This document shows, piece after piece, positions 10,053-18,316 of a DNA stretch of 56,658 bases; the first letter of the stretch is position 1, and the number at the start of each line of letters is the position of its first letter. The translations under genes and the position numbers were made by a program. Source of the DNA: JADHLN01 sp965658435 (GTDB taxonomy: Bacteria > Pseudomonadota > Alphaproteobacteria > Rickettsiales > JABIRX01); the NCBI GenBank assembly GCA_965658435.1, contig CBFHSE010000004.1, positions 1 through 56,658 on the forward strand. Reading direction: 5' to 3'. A model generated the notes under the pieces. That model was given only the letters and a program-made list of their open reading frames with translations, did not search any database and had not been told where the DNA came from.

Positions 10053-10819
10053 TGATTTTAACAATTGATATAGGAAATAGTAATATCTTAATAGGAACCT
10101 TTAATAAGAAGTTAATAGCAAGCAAAAGATATGCAACAAAACAAGATATTACAGAAAAAGAAATTGTTAATAAAACCACTGAATTTCTGAATGAATATTC
10201 AATTAAAACAGAAAATATTTCTGCAATAATTATCGCATCTGTTGTACCTGATTTAAATAAAATTTATGCGATAACAATTGAAAAATTGTTTAATAAAAAA
10301 TGTTATTTTTTAAAAGATTTTATTAATGATTTTCCTCTAAAAATATCTATAGATAATAAAAATGAGGTTGGAGATGATAGGCTTGCAAATTCATTGGCTG
10401 CCATAGAAATCTATCAAGATAATGTAATAGTAATAGATTTTGGCACAGCCATAACATTTGATGTTGTAACTAAAAAAGAGGGCTATATTGGAGGGGTTAT
10501 TTTTCCAGGGGTAAGGCTTGCTTTAAAATATTTATGTAATGATACAGCTCAATTAACAAAGGTTGATATTACAAAAATAGAAAATATTACTGGTAAAAAT
10601 ACGAATGATGCTATAAAAAGTGGAATGTTTAATGGTTATTTAGCCATGCTTGAAGGCGTTACAGCAAAAATTATCAAGGAGCATAATCTAAATTTCAAGA
10701 TCATTATCACTGGAGGAATTGGCAAAATTTTTGCCGATAATACTATATTAAAAAATGAGTATGATGAAAATTTAACATTAACCGGATTAAAAATATTATA
10801 TCATAAAAAGTGTCAGTAA
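10052..10819 (+). CDS. coaX: Type III pantothenate kinase
   Basis: First enzyme of coenzyme A synthesis: pantothenate + ATP to 4'-phosphopantothenate. This is the feedback-insensitive type III form of the ASKHA fold, 255 residues. The phosphate-1 motif LTIDIGNSNILIGTF is at the N-terminus, the second motif VIDFGTAITFDVV near residue 127, then GGVIFPGVRLA and the adenosine motif IITGGIGK. It lies between birA and rnj. The ATG shares a base with the stop of the ancestral birA frame, and the 3' end overlaps rnj by 10 bases, so all three are probably translated together. Confidence 0.95.
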   Translation: MILTIDIGNSNILIGTFNKKLIASKRYATKQDITEKEIVNKTTEFLNEYSIKTENISAIIIASVVPDLNKIYAITIEKLFNKKCYFLKDFINDFPLKISIDNKNEVGDDRLANSLAAIEIYQDNVIVIDFGTAITFDVVTKKEGYIGGVIFPGVRLALKYLCNDTAQLTKVDITKIENITGKNTNDAIKSGMFNGYLAMLEGVTAKIIKEHNLNFKIIITGGIGKIFADNTILKNEYDENLTLTGLKILYHKKCQ

Positions 10820-12495
10820 ATTTAAGAAAATATCAAGATAAAGTAATTTTTATACCTCTAGGAGGTGCAGAAGAAATTGGTCTAAATTTTAACCTCTATC
10901 AATATGACGGCAAATGGATAATATTTGATTTAGGGATAGGCTTTTGTAATGAAGTTCCTGGTATTGATGTAATGGTACCAGATATTAGCTTCTTATCCGA
11001 AATCAAAAAAGACATATTAGCCTTAATAGTAACACATGCCCATGAAGATCATCTGGGTGCCATTCAATATTTATGGGAAAATATTCAAGTTCCAATCTAT
11101 ACATCTAAATTTACAGGAACATTTTTACGTGAAAAGCTAAAAGAATATAAATTAGACAAAACAGTACCAATTCATATAAAGGAACAAAAAAAACCTTTTA
11201 AATTGGGTAGTTTTACTATTGAGTTTTTTGAAATAAGTCACTCAGTTCCTGAAATGAATGCTGCTATAATAAGCACAAAAATCGGCAATATAGTTCATAC
11301 AGGAGATTGGAAGTTTGATAATAATCCAGTAATTGGCAAGCCAGATGATTATAATTTTTTAGAGCAGGTTGGTAAAAGAAAAATATTGGCATTAGTAGGC
11401 GACTCTACAAATGTATTTAGTGAAGGTAATTCTGGATCAGAAGGTGATTTACAAAAAAACCTCATAAAATTAGTAAAAGAGCAAAATAACTTAATAGTTA
11501 TAGCAACATTTGCTTCAAATTTAGCTAGAGTTCTATCAATAACTGAAGCTGCTAAGCAAGCTAAAAGAAAAATAGTAGTTTGTGGCAGAGCATTAGAAAG
11601 GATAATAAGGATAGGTGTTGAGCTAGGCTACATTAAAGATATGGATAATTTTATTCATCGTTCCCAAATAAAAAAACATCCTCGCAATAAATTATTAATA
11701 TTAGCAACAGGTTGCCAAGGTGAAGAAAGAGCCGCAGTAAGAAGAATAGCCTATGACATATATCCACAGGTTAAGTTACAAAAAAATGACACTGTGATAT
11801 TATCATCTAAAATAATTCCTGGCAATGAATTAAAAATTGGGAAAGTTCTTAATCAACTTGCAAAAAAGCAGGTGAATATTTTAACGGAAAGAGATCAATT
11901 TGTTCATGTTTCAGGTCATCCGCACCGAGAGGAGTTAAAAAAAATGTATAGCCTTATCAAGCCTAAAATTTCAATTCCAGTACATGGAGAAATTATGCAT
12001 ATAAATGAACATGCAAATTTTGTTAGTAATCTAGGTGTAAAAGAAACAATAAGAGTAAAAAATGGCTCTATTGTAATTTTAGATAATAATAATTCACAAA
12101 TTATAGGAGAGGTTCCAACTGGATATTTGGGAGTAGATGGTAATAGCCTAATAGATATAGAAAGTAATGTTTTTAAAGAAAGAAAAATTATATCAGAAAA
12201 TGGCATAATTATTATTCAATTAAATTTTGACAAAAATGCTAAGCTAAAAGAAAGCCCTAATATATATGGTCCAGGTTTATTTGATCATCAGCAAGATCAA
12301 GAAATTATCACATATTTAAGTGAAATGATAGAAGGAAAAATAAAATCATCTGAAAAATATTACACTGAAAGCAAAGATAAAAAAGTAAAATTAAAAGAAA
12401 AAGCTCTAAGTAATGATATTAGCATTTATCTAAAAAAATTATTATATGATAGCTTGCAAAAAAATCCTATTATTCAACTAATTGTAAATAGTTAG
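10810..12495 (+). CDS. rnj: Ribonuclease J
   Basis: Metallo-beta-lactamase/beta-CASP nuclease with endo- and 5'-3' exonuclease activity, used for RNA maturation and decay in many alphaproteobacteria. The 561-residue product has the zinc motif HAHEDHLGAI near residue 75, a further His in ISHSVPEMNAAI, the metal ligand region HTGDWKFD, and beta-CASP motifs including VSGHPHREELKKM and IPVHGEIMH. The start is GTG at 10810, inside coaX. The AUG-less start and 10-base overlap suggest translational coupling. The C-terminal region (about 450-561) is the family's oligomerisation domain. Confidence 0.95.
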   Translation: MSVNLRKYQDKVIFIPLGGAEEIGLNFNLYQYDGKWIIFDLGIGFCNEVPGIDVMVPDISFLSEIKKDILALIVTHAHEDHLGAIQYLWENIQVPIYTSKFTGTFLREKLKEYKLDKTVPIHIKEQKKPFKLGSFTIEFFEISHSVPEMNAAIISTKIGNIVHTGDWKFDNNPVIGKPDDYNFLEQVGKRKILALVGDSTNVFSEGNSGSEGDLQKNLIKLVKEQNNLIVIATFASNLARVLSITEAAKQAKRKIVVCGRALERIIRIGVELGYIKDMDNFIHRSQIKKHPRNKLLILATGCQGEERAAVRRIAYDIYPQVKLQKNDTVILSSKIIPGNELKIGKVLNQLAKKQVNILTERDQFVHVSGHPHREELKKMYSLIKPKISIPVHGEIMHINEHANFVSNLGVKETIRVKNGSIVILDNNNSQIIGEVPTGYLGVDGNSLIDIESNVFKERKIISENGIIIIQLNFDKNAKLKESPNIYGPGLFDHQQDQEIITYLSEMIEGKIKSSEKYYTESKDKKVKLKEKALSNDISIYLKKLLYDSLQKNPIIQLIVNS

Positions 12496-12525
12496 TAGTA
12501 GTAAGGATAGCATATTAAAAAAAGG

Positions 12526-12553
12526 TTGATAGTTTAGGATTAATTAGTATTAT
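12526..12553 (+). promoter_or_regulatory. Probable sigma-70 promoter of rpsF-rpsR-rplI
   Basis: TTGATA at 12526-12531 and TATTAT at 12548-12553 are separated by 16 bases. They lie in the 99-base gap after rnj and 41 bases before the rpsF start, so they fit a promoter for the ribosomal protein operon. Confidence 0.55.
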
Positions 12554-12594
12554 CCTTCTCCTTTACAAATATTAATAAATTAAAAATTAAAATT

Positions 12595-12927
12595 ATGGCT
12601 TTATACGAGTCTACATTCATATCAAATCAAGAGTTAACTGAAAAGCAAGTTGACGGTTTAGTTCAAGATTTTGCTGATTTACTAAAACATCAAGGTGGTA
12701 AATTAGTTAAAAAAGAATATTGGGGCATTAGAAATTTTGCTTATGAAATTAAAAAGCAAAAAAAAGGACATTATGTTATGATGTGTCTTGATGTATCTGC
12801 TGAAGCATTAGCTACATTAGAAAAAAAGCTAAAATCACAAGAAGAAGTTCTTAAATATTTTAACATAAAAGTTAATAGCTTTGCAGAAAAAACATCAATG
12901 CTAGAAAAAACAGAAGACGATAATTAG
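12595..12927 (+). CDS. rpsF: 30S ribosomal protein S6
   Basis: Component of the 30S platform that binds 16S rRNA as a heterodimer with S18. The 110 residues match the family: N-terminal ALYESTFI strand, central GGKLVKKEYWGIRNFAYEIKK, and HYVMMCLDV. The tail (about 95-110) is short and acidic. It is the first gene of a three-gene operon followed by rpsR after 7 bases, with its own probable promoter at 12526-12553. Confidence 0.96.
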   Translation: MALYESTFISNQELTEKQVDGLVQDFADLLKHQGGKLVKKEYWGIRNFAYEIKKQKKGHYVMMCLDVSAEALATLEKKLKSQEEVLKYFNIKVNSFAEKTSMLEKTEDDN

Positions 12928-12934
12928 AGGTTAC

Positions 12935-13237
12935 ATGAGTAATATAACAGAAGATAAAAAGCCAGCTGAAAGTATAAAATTAATAAATAACGCAGCGAAT
13001 ATTCTTTACATGAGAAAAAATAATTTCTCAGCTAAAAAGAGAATATGCCCATTAGAAGGTGTTTCTGATAGTATTATTGACTATAAAAACATAAAATTAT
13101 TAGAGCAATTTATTTCAGAAAGAGGAAAAATTCTTCCTAGTAGGATAACCGGATTAAAAGCAAAAAGACAAAGATTATTAAAAACTGCAATAAAAAGAGC
13201 TAGAGTATTAGCACTGCTTCCTTTTGAAAATATATAG
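12935..13237 (+). CDS. rpsR: 30S ribosomal protein S18
   Basis: Partner of S6 on the 30S platform. The 100-residue protein is a little longer than the usual 75-95, owing to an N-terminal extension of about 25 residues. The conserved core follows: KKRICPLEG, IDYKNIKLLEQFISERGKIL, then SRITGLKAKRQRLLKTAIKR and the ARVLALLPF ending. A GAGG stretch just upstream of the ATG (around 12927-12931) gives a plausible ribosome binding site. Confidence 0.96.
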   Translation: MSNITEDKKPAESIKLINNAANILYMRKNNFSAKKRICPLEGVSDSIIDYKNIKLLEQFISERGKILPSRITGLKAKRQRLLKTAIKRARVLALLPFENI

Positions 13238-13244
13238 GTAAAAA

Positions 13245-13826
13245 ATGGAAATTATTTTAACTGAAAAAATAGAAAAGCTTGGTGATATAGGTGATTTAGT
13301 AAAAGTTAAAAATGGTTATGCCAGAAATTTTCTTTTGCCAAATGAAAAAGCGTTAAGAGCAACTGAAGAAAATAAAAAATTATTTGAAGAACAAAAAAAA
13401 GAAATTATTGCTAAAAACGACACAATTAAAAAGCAAGCAAAAGCTATTTTTGATAAAGTTAACAGCAAAGAAACATTAATAATTGTCCAAGCAAGTGATG
13501 AAGGGCGTTTATATGGATCAGTAATGCCAAAAGATATAGCAAAAAGAATCAGTGATAATTTTAAGGTAGAAATAAAGAAAAGCCAAATAATTCTTAACTC
13601 AGCCATTAGAGAAATAGGCCTATACAATATTAAAGCAAGAATTCATGCAGATTTTCTTGCAGATATATCAATCAATATAGCAAGAAGTGAGGCTGAAGCA
13701 AAAGAAAATCATAAAAAATCAAAGCAGCAATCAGTTGAAGCTACAGAAAGCAAGGCAGAATCTGGTGTTTCTTTTAATTCCGAAAATGATAATCAAGCTC
13801 CTATAAAAGAGCCAGCATCTAAATAA
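13245..13826 (+). CDS. rplI: 50S ribosomal protein L9
   Basis: Structural protein at the L1-stalk side of the 50S subunit. The N-terminal domain shows the family signature EKIEKLGDIGDLVKVKNGYA-RNFLLP, followed by the long connecting helix and the C-terminal domain (about 75-150). At 193 residues it is longer than most L9 (about 150). The extra 40 residues form a low-complexity Ser/Glu/Lys/Gln tail, a feature often seen in alphaproteobacterial L9. It is the last gene of the rpsF operon. Confidence 0.96.
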   Translation: MEIILTEKIEKLGDIGDLVKVKNGYARNFLLPNEKALRATEENKKLFEEQKKEIIAKNDTIKKQAKAIFDKVNSKETLIIVQASDEGRLYGSVMPKDIAKRISDNFKVEIKKSQIILNSAIREIGLYNIKARIHADFLADISINIARSEAEAKENHKKSKQQSVEATESKAESGVSFNSENDNQAPIKEPASK

Positions 13827-14176
13827 GCTTAGTTTTTTTTATTATATAATATCAAAAATATATTCAATAGAATCAATAAAATTAATTTTTATTAATGGCT
13901 AGATATTAGTAAAAGATAGACTTCTTTTAATATAATTGTCCTCTTTCTTTAATTTTTATTAAATAATTTTCATTCATTCTGCTTTATATATTGTAAATAT
14001 AGACTAATGAACTTCTTTTTATAAGAAGCATTTAAAATAAATTTAAGTTTTAATTGTTTTTTATCTATTATAGCTAAGTAAAAACATAAAAACTCTACAA
14101 ATGAATTTTAAATATCAGCTTTAGCTAAAATAGCATAGTTTATTAAAAGGATGCCAATACTAAATTAAAAAATAAA
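13827..14176. other. 350-base non-coding stretch between rplI and the pilin cluster
   Basis: Very AT-rich and without an open frame of useful size on either strand. It separates two convergent transcription units. A T-run right after rplI (around 13830-13840) lacks a convincing GC stem. A weak 6-bp hairpin (CTTCTT at 14012-14017 with AAGAAG at 14023-14028) is present. I see no other structure. Confidence 0.5.
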
Positions 14177-14935
14177 TTACATATTAGGTTCATATATAAT
14201 AATGCAGTTTTGATCCTCTGAGTTAAAATTGTTATAGGAACATGTAATTGGAGTAGAATTATCAAATTTCATTGTAATCCTTCCATAATTTTGATCTCCA
14301 TCATCAAATTTTTTATCAAATAAATATGCTTGGCTATTTGATATCATATTTTCCGATTCTAGTCCTGATAATCCTGTTGATCTACTATTTATTTTAACAT
14401 TACCAATAACAAATAAATTAATTTGCTTACTATAAATATTGGATATGTTATTTTGAAAGAAACTATTAAAATTATTATTGCTACTAGAAAGTTCTGAATA
14501 AGAATTTAAATATAAAAGATAAGAATTAAATGGTAATTTATCATAGTAATAATCTAATTCATCTATCCTAGAATTATAGCTGTCATCAATAAACTCTGCT
14601 AAACTAAGATGTAGCATAACATTACTTACTTCATCTCCAAAGCTGTTGCTTCTTGAAGCTTCCTCTTTATATTCAACCATCCTATCACCGTCGCCATTTC
14701 TTACATTAGAACCAAAATATGCTAGAGCATCATTAAAATCGCCAGGCAATGCATCATATGAGTGATTAAATGCAACAATAGAGCTATCTAAAGAATTTAT
14801 TGCGACCATTAATTTTGATATTTTAGACGATTCAATAATTTTTCTTGCACCAGATAAACCAACAAATAATAATCCGATAATTACAACTACTATAGATAGT
14901 TCTATTAGTGAGAAGGCATTTCTATTTGTAAACAT
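14177..14935 (-). CDS. Type IV pilin-like protein (divergent copy)
   Basis: A prepilin with a class III signal: a short leader, then AFSLIELSIVVVIIGLLFVG, where the peptidase is expected to cut before Phe, with the family's Glu at +5. After the N-terminal helix comes the shared motif ALPGDFNDALAYFG and the acidic loop NGDGDR (about residues 70-80). A pair of Cys near the C-terminus (TCSYNN and NCIII) could form the usual disulfide loop. At 252 residues it is the most divergent member of the local cluster. It lies 23 bases beyond the intrinsic terminator of the upstream pilin gene, so its expression may depend on read-through. Whether it is a major pilin, minor pilin or pseudopilin cannot be told. 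Confidence 0.85.
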   Translation of the reverse strand: MFTNRNAFSLIELSIVVVIIGLLFVGLSGARKIIESSKISKLMVAINSLDSSIVAFNHSYDALPGDFNDALAYFGSNVRNGDGDRMVEYKEEASRSNSFGDEVSNVMLHLSLAEFIDDSYNSRIDELDYYYDKLPFNSYLLYLNSYSELSSSNNNFNSFFQNNISNIYSKQINLFVIGNVKINSRSTGLSGLESENMISNSQAYLFDKKFDDGDQNYGRITMKFDNSTPITCSYNNFNSEDQNCIIIYEPNM

Positions 14936-14958
14936 TGTAGTAAGTAAAAAGGGAAATA

Positions 14959-14991
14959 AAAAAGGAGCTTTAAATATTAAAGCTCCTTTTT
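14959..14991 (-). terminator. Intrinsic terminator after pilin gene 15013-15780
   Basis: A perfect inverted repeat: a 15-base arm at 14959-14973 (AAAAAGGAGCTTTAA), a 3-base loop, and its complement at 14977-14991. On the minus strand it ends in a T-run. It therefore closes the transcript from 15780 downwards and separates it from the next pilin gene (14935 downwards). The A/T flanks make it potentially bidirectional. Confidence 0.85.
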
Positions 14992-15012
14992 AACATGACA
15001 AATATAAAATTA

Positions 15013-15780
15013 TTATTTTACAGTGTAAATTAAATTACATCCTAAAGATTCTGAATTAGCTCCTGAAGATAAGTATGCATCAGCTCCATCAGTACATGTA
15101 GAAGCTGTAACATTACCAGTGGCAGAAGTTTCATCTCTAAAAGTTATTCTACCAGATTTAGGTAAGCTATCATCATATTTTTTGTCAATAGTGTAAGCTT
15201 CACGTGGTGTTAAAAAAGCTGAATTAACTCCAGGATCATCTGTAGATCTTGAATTGCTAATATCCTTAGCAACTATAATTACATTTTTATCATTTATAGT
15301 AGGGCTTTGAAAACCAGTTAAAGCTGTTGCTGATGAATCTTTTTGGTTAGAAATCAATAAATGTGCATTTAACTCTGTTTTATAGGCGTATCTTGATTGA
15401 TCAATTTGAGCACTATAATTACCATCAATAAATTCACCACTTTGCATGTGTATTAAAACATTACTAACTTCGTCTCCTAGAGGGTCAGATGAAGTAGCTG
15501 TTGAAGTAATTTCTACCTTACCATCACCATCTCCATTAGCTATCCCTGTGTTTCCCCAAAATGATTGAGCATCATTAAAGTCACCCGGATATGAATCATA
15601 AGCTTGGAAAAAAGCTAAAAAACTTGAATCTATACTAGAAACCTCAGACATAATCTTATTAAGTTTTGCAGCTTGAATTAATTTACCACCGCTAGAAACA
15701 CCAACAAATAGCAAGCCTATTATTATTAAAACTATCGATAATTCAACTAGTGAAAAACCTGATTTATTTTTTTTTGACAT
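15013..15780 (-). CDS. Type IV pilin-like protein
   Basis: A prepilin with leader MSKKNKSG, then FSLVELSIVLIIIGLLFVG, with Glu at +5 of the mature chain. The globular part has the motif YPGDFNDAQSFWG and an acidic loop NGDGDGKVEI (about residue 80), reminiscent of a calcium-binding turn. It ends with two Cys (TCTDG and GCNLIYTVK) likely forming the C-terminal disulfide. The product is 255 residues. The gene is preceded by GATGAGGT, a strong Shine-Dalgarno site, and by a promoter at 15818-15846; it is followed by a strong terminator. It is therefore a self-contained unit, which fits a well-expressed surface protein. The assembly machinery is not in this window. Confidence 0.9.
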   Translation of the reverse strand: MSKKNKSGFSLVELSIVLIIIGLLFVGVSSGGKLIQAAKLNKIMSEVSSIDSSFLAFFQAYDSYPGDFNDAQSFWGNTGIANGDGDGKVEITSTATSSDPLGDEVSNVLIHMQSGEFIDGNYSAQIDQSRYAYKTELNAHLLISNQKDSSATALTGFQSPTINDKNVIIVAKDISNSRSTDDPGVNSAFLTPREAYTIDKKYDDSLPKSGRITFRDETSATGNVTASTCTDGADAYLSSGANSESLGCNLIYTVK

Positions 15781-15817
15781 GATTAATACCTCATCATAAT
15801 TTTAAACATATTTTTTA

Positions 15818-15846
15818 ACTATAACATAGAAATTTAGTTAATGCAA
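15818..15846 (-). promoter_or_regulatory. Promoter of pilin gene 15013-15780
   Basis: On the minus strand: TTGCAT (15841-15846), a 17-base spacer, and TATAGT (15818-15823) with the extended -10 TGT just before it. It lies 38 bases upstream of the start codon. The -35 hexamer is the same as in the pilin promoter at 55694-55722. Confidence 0.6.
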
Positions 15847-16600
15847 CTATGAATAATAAAAAACAAATATTATGAAGAAAACTAATATAATCTAGTTGAG
15901 TTAAATAGAAATTTTTAATTATTAGATATATTATAAAAAAGTTATTAAATCCTCTTAGATAATAATTATATACTTATAAAACATGAATTAGAAATAACCT
16001 ATGCAAATATGTTTTTATTAAATCTAATAAATTATATATAAATATAAAATTATATCACTAAAATATAATTAGCTGGCTGATAAAATGAATATATATCTAC
16101 TTTTAATTTAGTAGAGATAAAACAATAATATAAGATTTTCTGTTACAAATTATTAAAAAGCATTACTTTCCAATATTTGATGATATTTAATCAATAATAA
16201 ACAAATTTATTTAAAATATATTAGTATAAATAATTTATCATCAAATGATTTGTACTAAATAAAGTCTTAACCTTATTTTTATCATAATCTTATTGCTGAA
16301 CTTCACAAATATATGATAAGATATCAAATCTTATAAAAGTAAAATTTCCTGAAAAACAATAATCAATGATATATACAAATAGCAGCTGAGAAGGATCTAG
16401 GAAAAGATAAAATATTTCTATAATCAGCATATATAAAATAGTGATTTACTAAAAATATATTTAATATCAAGGTCTATAGATAAAAAATAAAATTTTAATA
16501 TTTTATCAAAAATTGGAATAAAGAAAATTTAATAGAGATCTTAAAAATATATAATAAATTTATAATCTTATTTAAAATATTAAAGTAAAATAATTATATA
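15847..16600. other. About 0.75 kb of AT-rich non-coding DNA inside the pilin cluster
   Basis: Between the pilin genes at 15013-15780 and 16601-17359 lies a stretch full of stops in all frames. I looked for the conserved pilin segments (N-terminal helix, PGDF motif, acidic loop, C-terminal Cys) on the minus strand and saw none. The base composition is even more AT-biased than the neighbouring genes. It could be a fully decayed gene copy or a long leader; the sequence does not decide. Confidence 0.45.
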
Positions 16601-17359
16601 TTATATTTTAATCTTGTGAACTAAGTTACATCCATCATCTTCTGAGGATACATAAATACCAGTAGCTGCATCTGCACAGCTAGAAGGTTCTACATTGCCG
16701 CCAATAGCAGATTCATCTCTAAATGATATTTTTCCAGATATGCCATTTCCATCATCAAATTTATTATCTAAGCTATACATATCTCTTGGTGAAATAAATG
16801 CATTAATTGCACCAGTATCTCCTGTATATCTGGATGATGATACTTCAATGCCCAACATAATCACATTTTTTGATGAAAAAATAGAAGAAAAGCCACCGAG
16901 GGAAGTTCCTGTTGAATCTAACTCATTTAATAAGATCATATTTGAATTCAGCTCACCCTTGAATGCATAATTAGCTGATGATATTGTGGAATCAAAAGTT
17001 CCTTCTATAAGCTCTGCTTTTTGTAAATGAAGCATTGCATTAGAAACTTCGTCATTTGTTGTTGAGCTGGTATTAAGCTCGATTCTTCCATCGCCATCAC
17101 CGTTAGCTAAGCCCGTTGTGCCCCAAAATAAGGTGGCATCTTTAAAATCACCAGGATATGCATCATATGCTTGAAGAAAAGCAAGGATAGAAGTGTCAGT
17201 TGATGATATATCACGCATAATCTTGCTTAATTTTGCTGATTTTATAAGCTTGCTTCCTCCTGAAACACCAGCAAATAATAGTCCAATAATTATTATTACA
17301 ATTGATAATTCTACAAGAGAGAAAGCTGATTTATTACTTATTTTCATTTTGATGTGCAT
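16601..17359 (-). CDS. Type IV pilin-like protein
   Basis: A prepilin whose processed N-terminus would be FSLVELSIVIIIIGLLFAG. It shares with its upstream neighbour (17403-18152) the sequence SKLIKSAKL and KIMRDISS, the motif YPGDFKDATLFWG, the acidic loop NGDGDGRIEL, the segment FISPRDMYSLDNKFDDGNG, and a C-terminal Cys pair (SCADA and GCNLVHKIKI). The two are recent tandem duplicates. Two in-frame starts are possible: 17359 and, four codons later, 17347 (MKISNKSA). The second gives a more usual leader length, and neither has a clear Shine-Dalgarno. The gap to the upstream gene is 43 bases, so both probably share the promoter at 18190-18218. Confidence 0.88.
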   Translation of the reverse strand: MHIKMKISNKSAFSLVELSIVIIIIGLLFAGVSGGSKLIKSAKLSKIMRDISSTDTSILAFLQAYDAYPGDFKDATLFWGTTGLANGDGDGRIELNTSSTTNDEVSNAMLHLQKAELIEGTFDSTISSANYAFKGELNSNMILLNELDSTGTSLGGFSSIFSSKNVIMLGIEVSSSRYTGDTGAINAFISPRDMYSLDNKFDDGNGISGKISFRDESAIGGNVEPSSCADAATGIYVSSEDDGCNLVHKIKI

Positions 17360-17402
17360 AGAATTTTATTAATGAAAATTAAGATTACGCTCATATAATA
17401 TA

Positions 17403-18152
17403 TTAACGTATTCTCATTTTGTAAGCTAAATTGCATCCATCATTTTCAGAGGCTACATAAACACCTGTTGATGCATCTGAACAAGTAGAAGGTGTTACAT
17501 TACCAGATGCGCTAGTTTCATCTCTAAATGATATTTTTCCAGAAACGCCATTTCCATCATCAAACTTGTTATCAAGGCTATACATGTCACGTGGTGATAT
17601 GAATGCATTAGTTGACCCAGCATCTGTTGCTGATCTAGCAGTAGAAACAGTTCTAGCAAGAAAGATAACATTTTTTCCTGATAAATTAGAAGCAAAACCA
17701 CCAAGAGACGTACCGGTTGAATTAGATTCATTAAGAATCACTAAATTTGAGTTAAGCTCGCTTTTAGAAGCGTAATTTGCATTTGCTATTGTGATATCAA
17801 ATGTACCGTCAATTAATTCTGATTTTTGCAAGTGTAGTAATGCATTAGAAACTTCATCATTTGTAGTTGAAGCGCCATCAATTTCAATTTTTCCATCTCC
17901 ATCTCCATTAGCAACACCTGTTGTCCCCCAATATGATTGCGCGTCTTTAAAGTCACCTGGATAGGAATCATAAGCTTGAAAAAAAGCTAGGAAAGAAGTG
18001 TCCACAGCAGAGATATCACGCATAATCTTGTTAAGCTTTGCGGATTTTATTAGCTTACTTCCTCCGGATACTCCTACAAATAGAAGACCTATTATTATTA
18101 TTACTATCGAAAGCTCTACTAATGAGAAACCTGATTTTTTGTTTTTAGACAT
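17403..18152 (-). CDS. Type IV pilin-like protein
   Basis: The first gene of the minus-strand pilin cluster, 249 residues. Leader MSKNKKSG, then FSLVELSIVIIIIGLLFVG with Glu at +5. After the hydrophobic helix: YPGDFKDAQSYWG, acidic loop NGDGDGKIEI, FISPRDMYSLDNKFDDG and a C-terminal disulfide pair (TCSDA and GCNLAYKMRIR). A strong ribosome binding site (GATGAGGT) and a promoter with a TACAAT -10 precede it. The likely role is a pilus or pseudopilus subunit exported by Sec and processed by a prepilin peptidase in the inner membrane. The assembly ATPase and secretin must be elsewhere. Confidence 0.9.
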   Translation of the reverse strand: MSKNKKSGFSLVELSIVIIIIGLLFVGVSGGSKLIKSAKLNKIMRDISAVDTSFLAFFQAYDSYPGDFKDAQSYWGTTGVANGDGDGKIEIDGASTTNDEVSNALLHLQKSELIDGTFDITIANANYASKSELNSNLVILNESNSTGTSLGGFASNLSGKNVIFLARTVSTARSATDAGSTNAFISPRDMYSLDNKFDDGNGVSGKISFRDETSASGNVTPSTCSDASTGVYVASENDGCNLAYKMRIR

Positions 18153-18189
18153 AGTTATAACCTCATCACAATTTAAAACATATAATCAT

Positions 18190-18218
18190 ATTGTAACATG
18201 GTTACACATATAAATCAA
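18190..18218 (-). promoter_or_regulatory. Promoter of the pilin pair 17403-18152 / 16601-17359
   Basis: On the minus strand: TTGATT (18213-18218), a 17-base spacer ending in TGT, and TACAAT (18190-18195). It is 38 bases upstream of the ATG, the same distance as at the pilin gene 15013-15780. The sequence TGTTACAAT is shared with the virB2 promoter. Confidence 0.6.
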
Positions 18219-18316
18219 CATAATATTCTAAATTTTTACCAATATATCAACCAAAGGTTGTATTTATGTTTTTATCTTGCGCTAAGAAAATATTCTAAAT
18301 TAGCTAAAAAGCTAAT

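Noticed and set aside
14012..14028. Hairpin CTTCTT/AAGAAG between rplI and the pilin genes as rplI terminator
   Set aside because: It is nearly 190 bases from rplI, has a 6-bp stem and no T-run.
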